From JAEUIE01 sp047602475 (lineage in GTDB: Bacteria > Planctomycetota > Planctomycetia > Gemmatales > HRBIN36): a stretch of DNA of 64,000 nucleotides. Every line of letters starts with the position of its first letter. Position 1 is the stretch's first letter. This document shows positions 8,594 to 18,340 of the stretch, piece after piece. Both the position numbers and the translations under genes were made by a program. The notes beneath the pieces are model-generated. The model searched no databases and was not told where the DNA came from. It saw nothing but the letters and a program-made list of their open reading frames with translations. The stretch lies in assembly GCA_047602475.1 (NCBI GenBank), contig JASGHE010000003.1, positions 930,001 to 994,000 of the forward strand, given 5' to 3'.

Positions 8594-9841
8594 ATGGGTT
8601 ACCGTAGCGGTGTGTTGACCGGCCTGATTCTTGCCTTGGTCTTAGTCGCCGGCGCTGCCGGGGGCTGGTGGCTGCTCAACTCCAAAGGTGCCGAGGCGAA
8701 GAAGTCGGCCCCGCCGCCCATTCCTGCCAGCGTTCCCAAGCCGCTCAAAGAAGATCAGATCACCAGCCTCACGCTGACCGCCGATGCGGAGCAGCGGCTC
8801 GCCCTGAGCACCGCCACCATCGAACGCAAGTCGATGCGTCGCAGCAGAACCTATGGCGGCGAGGTGATGATCCCTGTTGGCCACACCCTGATCGTCTCTT
8901 CTCCGTTGAGCGGTATGTTGCGTGCCACCTCCAGCGGTTCGCCGGTGCCGGGGCAAACGGTGAAAGCCGGCCAGCCCATGTTCGAACTCCTGCCGTTGCT
9001 CACCCCTGAAGGCCGGGCCAATCTGGCGACCTCCAAAGTCGATGCTGATGGCCTGGTGCAGAACGCCCAAACCCAACTCGACGCTGCCACCATCGCCCTG
9101 AACCGCGCCATGCAGTTGCTCAAGGATGAAGCTGGCAGCAAACGGCAGGTCGATGAAGCCCAGGCCCAGGTCGATCTCGCCAAGAAAGCGCTCGAAGCTG
9201 CCACCGCCCGCCGTGATCTCCTCGTCAAGGTGATCGGCGATGTCGATCGTGGCACCGCCTCAGCCATCGTCATCGAAGCTCCCACCACAGGCATGCTTCG
9301 GAACCTCTCGGTCAGGGCAGGGCAGACCATCCCCAGCGGCGCGGCGATGTTCGAGGTGTTCGATCCCAGTCACATGTGGGTGCGTGTGCCCGTCTATGTC
9401 GGCGACCTCAAGGATCTTGATACTTCAGCACCTGCCAACATCGCCGCCCTCACGACGGCCCCCGGTGTAGCAGGGCAGAGCGCCAAGCCCGTCGTCGCCC
9501 CTCCTTCCGCCAACGCTCTCGCCGGCACTGTCGATCTTTTCTACGAACTCGATAACCGCACCACGAAGTACAGCCCCGCTCATCGGGTCGGCGTCACCAT
9601 TCCGCAGAACGATTCCGCCGACAGTTTGACCATCCCCTGGTCAGCCATCGTCCACGACATTCACGGCGGCTCCTGGGTCTACGAGAAAACAGGCGCCCAC
9701 ACCTTCGTTCGCCGCCGGGTGCAGGTCCGCTTCGTGAACGGTAACACCGCTGTCCTCATCAACGGCCCCGCAGTCGGCACTAACATTGTCACTGCCGGCG
9801 CCGCCGAACTCTTTGGCACCGAGACGGGGTTTAGTAAATAA
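8594..9841 (+). CDS. RND efflux periplasmic adaptor (HlyD/CusB-like)
   Basis: A 415-residue membrane fusion protein with an N-terminal membrane anchor at residues 8-27, a biotinyl-lipoyl-like domain (VSSPLSGMLRA, ending near residue 140), an alpha-helical hairpin (residues 150-210, rich in QTQLDAATIALNRA-type heptads), the second lipoyl half (IEAPTTGMLRNLSVRAGQ), and a beta-barrel plus membrane-proximal domain. It links the inner membrane pump to the outer membrane channel. It lies between the channel gene (145-base gap filled by a repeat) and the pump gene (84-base gap), as expected for a tripartite operon. Confidence 0.88.
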   Translation: MGYRSGVLTGLILALVLVAGAAGGWWLLNSKGAEAKKSAPPPIPASVPKPLKEDQITSLTLTADAEQRLALSTATIERKSMRRSRTYGGEVMIPVGHTLIVSSPLSGMLRATSSGSPVPGQTVKAGQPMFELLPLLTPEGRANLATSKVDADGLVQNAQTQLDAATIALNRAMQLLKDEAGSKRQVDEAQAQVDLAKKALEAATARRDLLVKVIGDVDRGTASAIVIEAPTTGMLRNLSVRAGQTIPSGAAMFEVFDPSHMWVRVPVYVGDLKDLDTSAPANIAALTTAPGVAGQSAKPVVAPPSANALAGTVDLFYELDNRTTKYSPAHRVGVTIPQNDSADSLTIPWSAIVHDIHGGSWVYEKTGAHTFVRRRVQVRFVNGNTAVLINGPAVGTNIVTAGAAELFGTETGFSK

Positions 9842-9844
9842 CCC

Positions 9845-9880
9845 GTGCCACACTCCAGCGGTACTCCGCTGGGGTGTGCC
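9845..9880. repeat. Half unit of dispersed repeat family A
   Basis: A single hairpin (GTGCCACACTCCAGC...GCTGGGGTGTG) four bases after the adaptor stop codon. It matches one arm of the copies at 594 and 6836. Confidence 0.7.
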
Positions 9881-9925
9881 TCCATCGCTCGACGTATCAC
9901 CACTGACTGCCTGTTCGAGACCCTC

Positions 9926-12900
9926 ATGCTCTCCAAGCTCATCGAAACCTCCGTTCGCCTGCGTGTGGTCGTCCTGGCCCTTAGTGCCGTGCTCCTCATC
10001 GTCGGCGCGCGGGCCATCCGCAAAGCCCCGCTCGATGTCTTCCCTGAGTTCGCCCCACCCATCGTTGAAGTCCAGACCGAAGCGCCGGCCTTTCCACCGA
10101 AGAAGTCGAAAGCCTGGTCACCGTCCCCATCGAGACCGCCCTCAACGGCATCCCCAGCGTGCAGACGCTCCGCTCCAAATCAGTGCTTGGCCTTTCACAG
10201 GTGGTCATGGTGCTGGAGCAGGGGACCGATCCGCTCAAAGTTCGCCAGATGGTGCAGGAACGTGTGACCGCTGAAGCCCGGCAGTTGCCCACCGTCGCCA
10301 GGCCACCCGTCATTCTGCAGCCCCTCTCCTCCACCAGTCGGGTGATGAAGATCGGCATCTGGTCGAAGACCCTCACCCAACGTGATCTCACCGAGTTGGT
10401 CCTGTGGACGATCCGTCCCAAGCTCATGAGCGTGCCCGGCGTGGCCAACGTCGCCATGTGGGGCCAGCGCGACAAGCAGTTCCAGGTGCTCGTTGATCCT
10501 GACCGTCTGCGGGCTAACAACATCACTCTCGATGCGGTAGTCAAAGCCGCCGGCGATGCCGCCGTGCTCGAAGCGGGTGGTTTCGTCGATACGCCGAACC
10601 AGCGTTTGGCCATTCGCCAACTCTCCCCCATTCAGGAGGCGGACGACCTCGCCCGCACCGTGGTCGATTTCAAATCAGGCGCTCCCGTTCGGCTCGGCAA
10701 CGTCACCGATGTCACCATCGGATCCCCGCCCGCCATCGGCGATGCCATCATCAACGATCAGCCCGGCATTCTGTTGATCGTCGAAAAGCAGCGAGAAGCC
10801 AACACGCTGGAGCTGAGCAAACAAATCGATGCTGCCATCGAATCACTCAGGCCGGGACTCAAGGATGTCGAGATCGATGCGACGATCTTCCGCCCCGCCA
10901 CGTTCATCGAACGGGCTTTGGATAACCTCACCCACGCCCTCGGCATCGGCTGTGGCCTGGTGGTGGTGATCATCTGCATCTTCATGTTCGACTCCCGCAC
11001 AGCGATCATCACCCTGCTGGCCTGTCTTCCAGCGCTGGGCGTCGGCCTGGCAATCTTTAAGCTGTCCGACCTCGACTTGATTCAGTCGATGGCTATCGGT
11101 GGCGGCCTGGCTGTCGTCGCTCTCTGCGTGTACCTCTACGATTGGCGGACGGCGATCATCAGTCTGCTTGCCATCCCTCTTTCACTTGCCGCAGCGCTGC
11201 TGGTCTTCACACTCTCAGGCGCCACCATCAATACCATGGTGCTGGCCGGGTTGGTCATTGCTCTCGGTGAAGTCGTCGATGATGCCATTATCGATGTGGA
11301 GAACATCGCCCGGCGGCTCAAGCTCAATCGTTCGCTCGATAAACCGAAGTCTCCTTTCCGGGTAGTCGTTGATGCCTCCATCGAAGTGCGATCAGCGGTG
11401 GTCTATGCCAGCCTCATCGTGGTGATGGTCTTCCTGCCCATCTTTTTCCTCGATGGTTTGGCCGGCTCCTTCTTCCGACCGCTCGCTCTTGCCTACGTGG
11501 CAGCCATCCTCGCTTCGCTCTTTGTTGCCCTCACCGTAACGCCTGCCCTGTCCTACATGCTGCTGACCGGCAGAAAGGATCATCAGGAAGGTGAAGCTCC
11601 TCTCACTCGCCTGCTCAAAAGTCTCTACGGCTCGATTCTGCCGATCTTCCTCAACCGGCCCTACACTGCGCTGCTAACTTTGGTGATCGCCTTCGCTCTG
11701 ACGGCATTGGCGGCGATGCGGCTCGGTCAGGAGTTCCTGCCCAACTTCCAGGAAACCGATTTCCTCATGCACTTCGTCGAGAAGCCGGGCACCTCCATCG
11801 AAGCGATGCAGCGAGTGACCATTCAGGCGAGCAAAGACCTCCGCAAGGTCGAAGGCGTCCGCAACTTCGGCTCCCATATAGGCAGGGCCGAGGTGGCTGA
11901 TGAACCAGTCGGCCCCAACTTCACCGAACTCTGGATCAGCATCGATCCCAACGTCGACTACGCCACCACCATCAAGAAGATCGAAGCGGTCGTCTATGGC
12001 TTCCCCGGCCTCTATCGAGATCTGCTCACCTTCCTGCGTGAACGCATCAAGGAAGTGCTCACCGGTTCCAGCGCCACCATCGTCGTAAGGCTCTATGGTC
12101 CCGATCAAGCTGTTCTGCGGGAGAAGGCCAAGCAGATTGAAGCAGCGATGAAGACGACCGACGGGGTGATCAACCTCAAAGTCGAACCGCAGGTCGTCAT
12201 TCCGCAGATCGAAGTGCGACTGCGCCCCGAAGCCGCGGAACGCTATGGCTTGACAGCCGGTCACGTTCGCCGGGCTTCGACCACGCTGCTCAAAGGCAGC
12301 AAGGTGGGCGAAGTCTACGAAGGGCAGAAGAAGTTCGCCGTCGTCGTCTGGGGTGTGCCATCAATTCGGAACGACATCTCAGCCGTGCAGGCGTTGCCCA
12401 TCGATACGCCATCGGGGCTACAAGTACGGCTCGGCGATGTCGCTGATGTCGCTATCGTCCCAGCCGCCAACGAGATCAAGCGTGAGAACGGTTCCCGTCG
12501 ACTCGATATCACCTGCAACGTCAAAGATCGTGACCTGGGAGCGGTAGCCAGCGAGATCGAGACCAAGGTCAAAGCTATTCCGTTTGATCGGGAGTATCAC
12601 CCCGAGTTCCTTGGGGAGTACACCGCGCGCCAGGAATCGACCCGCAAGCTCTATGCCCTGTCTGCCTTTGCCCTCATCGGTATCTTGCTGCTGCTCTACG
12701 TCGATTTCAAAGCCTGGCGGCCTACCCTCATCGTCGCCCTCACGGTACCCTTTGCTCTCATCGGTAGTGTCGTGGCGGTGATGTTCACCGGCGGCATCGT
12801 CTCACTCGGTTCCATGGTCGGTTTCGTCACTGTCCTCGGCATCGCTGCCCGCAACGGCATCATGATGGTCAGCCACTTCCGCCATTTAGAGCTGGCCGAG

Positions 12901-13164
12901 GGCATGCCGTTCGGGATGGAGTTGGTGAAACGGGGAGCCATGGAACGCCTTTCCCCCATCTTGATGACCGCCCTGGCCACCGGTCTAGCACTCCTTCCCC
13001 TGGCCATCACCGGCAACAAGCCCGGCCAGGAGATCGAATACCCGCTGGCCATCGTCATTTTGGGCGGCCTCTTCACTTCGACGCTATTGAACTTGTTGCT
13101 GCTGCCACCCCTCTACGCCGCCTTCGGCAGGTCAGCTTCCGAAGGGGTGACCGAGGAAGAGTAG
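9926..13164 (+). CDS. RND efflux pump (CusA/CzcA-like), frameshifted, with duplicated membrane hairpin
   Basis: Inner membrane proton-driven pump of about 1079 residues once the frame is repaired. The first 50 or so residues (MLSKLIETSVRLRVVV ... VQTEAP) are in one frame; from about 10088 (GLSTEEVESLVTVPIETAL) the protein continues one frame over, consistent with one missing G in GCCGGCC. Pump landmarks are present: the proton-relay region LVIALGEVVDDAIIDVEN, the porter domains, and the C-terminal helices. Residues encoded at 10942-11091 and 11092-11241 are a tandem copy of the same 50-residue membrane hairpin, which makes the protein longer than CusA. The third gene of the efflux operon; heavy-metal export is inferred from family resemblance. 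Confidence 0.88.
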
Positions 13165-13182
13165 TCTGGTTCCTGGTTCGGT

Positions 13183-13270
13183 CCTCCCTCCCCTTTCCAA
13201 GGGGAGGTTAGGTGGGGCTGCTTCCGAATAGAAACCCCCACCCAGCCTCCCCTTAGGAAAGGGGAGGAGC
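13183..13270. repeat. Dispersed inverted repeat, family D
   Basis: Placed 20 bases after the pump stop codon; same arms as at 8472-8559. Downstream, an ACGCCA-N6-TGGCGT palindrome at 13352-13369 precedes the next gene and could be a regulatory site; its function is unknown. Confidence 0.75.
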
Positions 13271-13400
13271 AATACTCGATCCTCGAAAAAACGGGCGATC
13301 TTGCCTCTATCCCCGTTCCCCGACGTAAAATATCTGTTACAGTGATGTTGAGACGCCAACTGACTGGCGTTCGGAATCCTCATCTTGTGAGGGCTGTGCG

Positions 13401-13980
13401 ATGCGTGCTATTTCTCTGTGGTCGGTGTTGTTGAGCGTTCTGATTCTCTCCCTGGCCCACGCCGACGATGAAGACAAGGACAAGGCCAAGAACGACAAGA
13501 AAGCGAAAATCCCACCGCTGACCGTGGTCGGCTATTACGATGGCGAGGTCGTGCGGAGCGAAGCTGAATCGGATAAGCTCGTCATTCGCTACAAGGAGAT
13601 CACGCAGAAGTGGGTGCAGAACAACCAGATGGCGCTTACAATAATCCGGCGTTTCGCCGCTTGAACGGGGTGAATGGCGGAGGAACCTACGTTCCCACCG
13701 AGCAGGCCAAAGACATCGAAATTAATCTGTCTCCCGATGTGAAAGTGCGGTTGATGTACTCCAAGCCTGCTACTCCCGCCCCGGGCAGCAAGAAGGAAAA
13801 GCCTCCCACCGAGAAGGAAAAGGCTGAGAAAGACCCCGACTATAAGCTGGGCGGCACTGCCGGCAGAAATCCTCTCTGGCCAAGGGGCAAATTGTCCGGG
13901 TGACCATGGGAAGAAACAACGATCGCATTAATCCGCAAAACTATGGCATGGTGGTCTACGTCGTAACAGAGGGTAAGTAA
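13401..13980 (+). CDS. Secreted protein of unknown function, two frameshifts
   Basis: Reading across three frames gives one continuous protein of about 193 residues. It has a signal peptide (MRAISLWSVLLSVLILSLAHA), a lysine/aspartate-rich mature start, a beta-rich middle (LTVVGYYDGEVVRSEAESDK), a section from about 13630 (DGAYNNPAFRRLNG), a charged linker (KKEKPPTEKEKAEK), and a C-terminal part from about 13867 (SLAKGQIVRVTMGRNNDR) ending at the TAA at 13978-13980. Both frame changes are in the direction expected from one missing base, near 13625 and 13865. No known family is recognised. Its expected location is the periplasm. Confidence 0.55.
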
Positions 13981-14183
13981 CTCAGTACCGTCTTATCGGC
14001 GTGATGATAGAGTCTTAACATCATGCCGACTGTAACACCAGCCATGGGCCCGACCGGGTATCTTGAACCCGGTTCAGGTGTTGCGGGCAGGTCAGCCTGC
14101 GGTACAATGCCACTTGCCACAAGTCTTGCTGAAGCTGCGTACAAGAGGGCGAAACCACATTCGCCACTAGGGAGACGAAGAAA

Positions 14184-16361
14184 ATGAAGCGTTATTTGTT
14201 GACATTAGCTGTGGCAGCCGCCCTGGCTACGCCCTTGCTGGCGGATTATCTGGTCATTCGCATCAACCTCGGAGCTGATATCTCCTCGCTCGCCACCGGC
14301 AGCGAACTTGGTGGGGGCGGCAACGTCGGCGGCGGACGTGGTGGTCCGCCTGCTGGCGGCGGTAGTGGTCGAGGCTTCAGCGGAAGCGGTGGCGGAGCAG
14401 GCGTCGGTGCCGGCGGTGCCGCCCCGGGCGGCGGTCGCGGAATGAGTGGTAGTGGTGGCGGTGCCGGTGGCATGAATATCGGCGGTGGTACCGGCGGCGG
14501 TCTCAACGCTGGTGGCGGTACCGGCGGTGGTGTCAGTCTTGGTGGTGCCGGCGGCGGCAATAATGCCGGCGGTGCGGCGGGCGGTATGAACATCGGTGGC
14601 GGCGGCGGACGCGGCGGTCCCGGTGCCGCTGGAGGCGTCGGCGGTATGAATATCGGCGGCGGAGCAGGTTTAGAGGGTGGCGGCGGACGTATGGGCGGCG
14701 GCGGTGGTCCCAACAACGAACACGCTGCCGGCTTTGTCACCAGCAAGGGTGATCTCTTTATCGTCGCTACCGAAGTCATCGTCGCCAAGAACCCCAGGGT
14801 TCCCAATACCACTGTCATGTCACATCGTTGGGGCCAGACCATTCTCAGTCCCGATACCACGCTTCCGGAACGGGCTGTCATGCAACTCATCAGGGTGCCC
14901 GGCCTCGAAGCCCGTCTCAAATCGAAGCGCGCCGAATGTCTTGATTCGGGCAACAAGCAGTACCTGAAGCTGGCCGAGTGGATGCTGGAAAACTGGAACA
15001 TGCCTGCTGAAGGCAAGTTCTCCATGCAGGGTGCCTTCGAGGCCTATCTCAACGAACTCAACTCCTTGGCTGCTAATCTTTCCGCAGCCGACAAGGCCCG
15101 GCTCGATGCCATGCTCGCCGTCAAAACCCAGTTGGCCAAGCCCAGCGCCGCTCCCACCCAGGAGATGGAACTGGTCAAGACACTCATGCCTAAGATCGGC
15201 AAAGACTATAAGTCCATGCAGAAGGGCCATTTCCTGGTCTACTATCCTTCCCGCGACGACAAGATTGCCGATGCCAAGCTCACCAAAATGGAGCAGGCTT
15301 ACAACGGCATCATGTACTGGTTCGCCATGCAGGGCAAGCCTCTGCCCGTGCCGGCCAAACAGATGGTCTGCGTGGTAGCTGAGTCTCCCGACAAGTTCCT
15401 GGCCCTGCACAAGATGTTCGATGAAGTGCCCATGTACTCGTCCGACGGTTTTTACTCCGCACTCGACAACATTACGGTCATTGCTCCCAAGCGCGTCGAT
15501 CCCGGATATGACAAGTTCGCCACGATGGCTGCTTCCGCCGAAACCGCCCTCAAGAGTCACAACCTCGATTTCAAGAAGCTTTTGAGCGAACGACCCGATC
15601 GTCCGGCGATCAATACTGCCGGTAATGACAACCAGAAGCTCTCGGATATCGTCACCGGACAGATCTTTGCCATCGCTTCTAACGCTGCCATTGACGAAGG
15701 CGAAGTGGCTACCTCCAGCCTGGAAGCGTTCCGGCAGGTCTGTGCGGCGACTGGCTACATGCCCCGTTCCGTGATTCTGCCCCGCTCCGTCCGCGATGGG
15801 TTAGCCAGCTTCTTCGCCACCCCCAAGAGTTCGGGCGAGCATAATCTGCCTTCGCTCTGGTCCGGCATCGGCGGCCAGCACTGGCTGCATCTGCCTCTCT
15901 TCCGCAAGATGGCCGAGGCCCGCAAATCGAGCGATCCCTCCATTACGGTTGATCAGAAGCTGCCCACCCGCCGTTCCATCAAGATCGGCAAGCTCGATGT
16001 CCTCGCCGTCGTCAGCGATAAAGTCTTCGAGAAGGCTGAGAAGGCCCCCAAGGAAGATCGAGACTTCCTCCTGCAGAAAGCTGAAGCCGAATCCTGGGCG
16101 CTGACCTACTACCTGGCTAAGAGCCGCTTGAATGAACTCAAGAAGTTCTACGATGAGCTGGCCCAAATGCCGCGTGATCTGGAACTCTCTCCCGACGTTC
16201 TCGAACAGGCCTTCGGTCGCGCCTTCGATCTCCTCGATCCGGCAGGCGAGAAGCTCGATAAAACCAAAGTCGAAAAGTTCGAAACTGACTGGGCTGCGTA
16301 CATGAACTTCTCCAATCTCACCGTCGAAACGGGTGAGAAAGGCAGCTCAGTCCGGAACTGA
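14184..16361 (+). CDS. Secreted glycine-rich protein with a DUF1570-like C-terminal region
   Basis: A 725-residue exported protein: signal peptide (residues 1-20), then a low-complexity stretch of about 150 residues made of GGG-A/S-type repeats including recurrent GGMNIGGG units, then a globular region. The globular part (HFLVYYPSRDDKIAD, MYWFAMQGKPLPVP, PKRVDPGYDKFA) resembles planctomycete DUF1570-type proteins related to metallopeptidases, but I cannot find an HEXXH motif, so catalytic activity is doubtful. An ATG preceded by AGGGAGACGAAG supports the start at 14184. The family name is a tentative recognition. A cell-surface or envelope role is inferred from export and composition. Confidence 0.65.
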   Translation: MKRYLLTLAVAAALATPLLADYLVIRINLGADISSLATGSELGGGGNVGGGRGGPPAGGGSGRGFSGSGGGAGVGAGGAAPGGGRGMSGSGGGAGGMNIGGGTGGGLNAGGGTGGGVSLGGAGGGNNAGGAAGGMNIGGGGGRGGPGAAGGVGGMNIGGGAGLEGGGGRMGGGGGPNNEHAAGFVTSKGDLFIVATEVIVAKNPRVPNTTVMSHRWGQTILSPDTTLPERAVMQLIRVPGLEARLKSKRAECLDSGNKQYLKLAEWMLENWNMPAEGKFSMQGAFEAYLNELNSLAANLSAADKARLDAMLAVKTQLAKPSAAPTQEMELVKTLMPKIGKDYKSMQKGHFLVYYPSRDDKIADAKLTKMEQAYNGIMYWFAMQGKPLPVPAKQMVCVVAESPDKFLALHKMFDEVPMYSSDGFYSALDNITVIAPKRVDPGYDKFATMAASAETALKSHNLDFKKLLSERPDRPAINTAGNDNQKLSDIVTGQIFAIASNAAIDEGEVATSSLEAFRQVCAATGYMPRSVILPRSVRDGLASFFATPKSSGEHNLPSLWSGIGGQHWLHLPLFRKMAEARKSSDPSITVDQKLPTRRSIKIGKLDVLAVVSDKVFEKAEKAPKEDRDFLLQKAEAESWALTYYLAKSRLNELKKFYDELAQMPRDLELSPDVLEQAFGRAFDLLDPAGEKLDKTKVEKFETDWAAYMNFSNLTVETGEKGSSVRN

Positions 16362-16373
16362 CAGAAGATGTGG

Positions 16374-16468
16374 CTGGGGTAAACGGTACTCCGTTGCCCC
16401 CTGCGAAACATGCAAGACTTTCGGTATCTTGCAGTGGGCAGTTGAGTACAACTGACCCCTGCCACAAA
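16374..16468. repeat. Dispersed repeat, family F
   Basis: Unit bounded by GGGGT-AAACGGTACTCCGTTG and ACAACTGACCCCTGCCAC with an inner TGCAAGA/TCTTGCA palindrome. Related copies are at 39711-39801 and 57314-57411. Confidence 0.75.
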
Positions 16469-16524
16469 TCTTGCTATGGAATCGACTTCGTTGCTGTGGA
16501 ATGGTCTCCCGACCATTCCACTTT

Positions 16525-17300
16525 TCATTCTTCCGCTGTCACTTTCTCCCCATCCCTTGCCGGGTGCTTGTTCACATACCACAGCATCTGCCGCGCCAGC
16601 CCATGCAGCAGCTTATTCTCCACCTCGGTCGGCTGTGCCCGGCTGATCAGATGCCGCAGCGCATGAAAGACCGATGGCCCTTTCTCCCCCCACACGAAGT
16701 GAATCGCCCGCAGCGCCTCCTCCAGATGTTCAAACATCCGATCCAGTTCACCCGCGCTGGCCGGCGGAGAAGCCTGGCCTGATGGTGCAATAGCCCCGGC
16801 CACTTGATACCACTCATATAAACTGATGGCCACTGCCTGGGCCAGGTTGAGCACGGGATAATCAGGATGCGCTGAGATATGAATCAACTGATGACACAGG
16901 CTCACCTCGTCATTCGTCAACCCATCCGTCTCCGGCCCGAACACCAAGGCCACTCGGCCGCGCGCTTGCTTGCTGTGCTTCCCTGCTCGATGCCGTCCCG
17001 AAGAGAGACGACATTCTGATGACGAAACAACCCGCCCAGCCTCGACGACGTGCAGGCAACCCAACCGCAATCAGCGACAGCATCGACCAGCGTCGGAAAC
17101 CGCCGAGACTGATCCAGCACACGTTCCCCATGGGATGCCAACGCCCGCGCTTCCAGAGCCTGAGGATCAGCTTCGGGCGTTACCAGCCTTAGATCAGTCA
17201 CTCCAAAGTTCGCCATCGCCCGCGCCACCGCCCCCAGGTTCCCCGCGTACTTCGTCCGCACCAGCACAATAGAGCAGGGCGATTCTTGATTCATAGACAA
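16525..17300 (-). CDS. trmJ: TrmJ-like tRNA/rRNA 2'-O-methyltransferase, frameshifted
   Basis: A SPOUT-class methyltransferase of about 258 residues. The 5' part (17300 down to about 16980) starts SIVLVRTKYAGNLGAVARAM and covers the RNA-binding half of the fold; the 3' part, in the next frame, has the SAM-binding knot (GRVALVFGPETDGLTNDEV, then YPVLNLAQAVAISLYEWY) typical of the TrmH group 1/TrmJ subfamily, which methylates position 32 of tRNA in E. coli. The frame breaks around 16955-16985 in the direction expected from one missing base. The C-terminal extension (about 90 residues) is helical, as in TrmJ. The rRNA-directed alternative within the same family cannot be excluded. Confidence 0.8.
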
Positions 17301-17338
17301 TGCCAGTCACCTCCGAAAAGTCTATCCTCATAGTATGC

Positions 17339-17367
17339 TGTTAGCTGTCAGCTGTGAGCTGTCAGCT
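17339..17367. repeat. Short dispersed repeat, family G
   Basis: AGCTGTCAGCTGTGAGCTG-type sequence directly before the PII gene. The same element recurs many times in the BMC locus (for example 47995-48118, 48818-48896, 50085-50110, 50165-50200, 50725-50760, 54155-54185, 54588-54615). Confidence 0.75.
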
Positions 17368-17389
17368 AAAAAGCTCCGAAGGAGCTGCC

Positions 17390-17737
17390 ATGAAACTCAT
17401 CCTCGCCATCATTCAACCGTCCCGGCTCGAAGCCGTCAAGGAAGCTCTCGCCAACGTCGCCGTCTTCCGCCTCACCGCTGTCGAAGTGCAGGGGTTCGGC
17501 CGACAGAAGGGCCAGAGCGAAACCTACCGCGGCCACGCTCTGAACGTTAATCTCTCCCGCAAGATTCAGTTGCAGATTGCCGTCAATGAAGACTTCGTCA
17601 AGCCCACCGTCGAAGCTATCATGGAAGCTGGCCGCACCGGCCCCGAAGGCCGCATCGGCGACGGCAAAATCTTCATCCTCCCCCTCTCCGATTGCATCCG
17701 CATCCGAACCGGTGAACGGGGACCGGAAGCGATCTAA
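17390..17737 (+). CDS. PII signal-transduction protein (GlnB/GlnK family)
   Basis: A 115-residue trimeric PII protein that senses ATP/ADP and 2-oxoglutarate. The start MKLILAIIQPSRLEAVKEAL, the T-loop (RQKGQSETYRGH, residues 38-49) and the B-loop (TGPEGRIGDGKIF) are canonical. Tyr46 is kept, but position 51, the tyrosine uridylylated in E. coli GlnB, is leucine here, so control by that modification is not expected. The ATG at 17390 follows CCGAAGGAGC, a good ribosome binding site; an earlier in-frame ATG would start inside repeat sequence. No ammonium transporter is adjacent; instead a receiver-like protein and CstA follow on the same strand. Confidence 0.92.
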   Translation: MKLILAIIQPSRLEAVKEALANVAVFRLTAVEVQGFGRQKGQSETYRGHALNVNLSRKIQLQIAVNEDFVKPTVEAIMEAGRTGPEGRIGDGKIFILPLSDCIRIRTGERGPEAI

Positions 17738-17740
17738 ATA

Positions 17741-17809
17741 GTTCTCAGTGCTGAGTGCTCAGTGCTCAGCATTGACTTTTTTGAGCACTGAGCACTGAGA
17801 ACTCAGCAC
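17741..17809. repeat. Inverted repeat after the PII gene
   Basis: Arms built from AGTGCTGAGTGCTCAGTGC and its complement around TTGACTTTTTTG. It occupies nearly the whole spacer between the PII gene and the next one. It could act as a terminator or simply be another dispersed repeat. Confidence 0.7.
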
Positions 17810-17810
17810 T

Positions 17811-18170
17811 ATGCAAACCGGATACCTTCTCTGCGACGACCTGATGTGGATGAGCCGGGTGATGGGCGAAGCCAAGGAGCTTGGCTGCAAGATCATCCCC
17901 GGCCGCACCGTCGAACAACTCATCAAAGCCATCGGCGTCAACGGCCCGATGTGTACCATCATCGATCTCGCCCAGGCCCAGATCGGCGGCGACCCCACGC
18001 CAGTCATCGATCAACTCAAAGCCGCCGGCATCACGAAGTTCGTCGCCTACGGTTCCCACATCGAAACCGCTCAACTCGCCGCCGCCCGAGCCGCCGGTTG
18101 TAATCCCACCCTTGCCAGAAGCAAGATGGCCGCAGACCTGGCGACGCTGCTTCCCGGCTGGCTTTCATAG
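17811..18170 (+). CDS. Receiver-like (CheY-fold) single-domain protein
   Basis: A 119-residue protein with a flavodoxin/CheY-like alternating fold. The acidic pair after strand 1 (LCDDL), an aspartate at the end of strand 3 (CTIIDLAQ) where response regulators are phosphorylated, and a strand 4 end GSH are visible; the conserved lysine after strand 5 is not clear (ARSKM could supply it). It may be a degenerate response regulator or another signalling adaptor. There is no output domain. It lies between the PII gene and cstA on the same strand, so a shared role in carbon/nitrogen signalling is possible but unproven. Confidence 0.55.
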   Translation: MQTGYLLCDDLMWMSRVMGEAKELGCKIIPGRTVEQLIKAIGVNGPMCTIIDLAQAQIGGDPTPVIDQLKAAGITKFVAYGSHIETAQLAAARAAGCNPTLARSKMAADLATLLPGWLS

Positions 18171-18275
18171 TTGCCATCACGCTCCGCGTGATGGGGCGGA
18201 GACAATCTGCCATCACAAATGGCTTTGAGAAACGTCAAACCACCGCCCCCTCATGCGGAGCATGAGGGCAACTCT
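18171..18275. repeat. Dispersed inverted repeat, family C
   Basis: Arms GTTGCCATCACGCTCCGCG and its complement ending GGCAACTCT. Copies also at 44850-44954, 45661-45764 and 55860-56025. Confidence 0.8.
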
Positions 18276-18340
18276 AATTCCCCTTGGCATCTGCTCCCTC
18301 CTCCGAGTATCCTTGAGACGTCACTCCTCGGAACTCCTCC

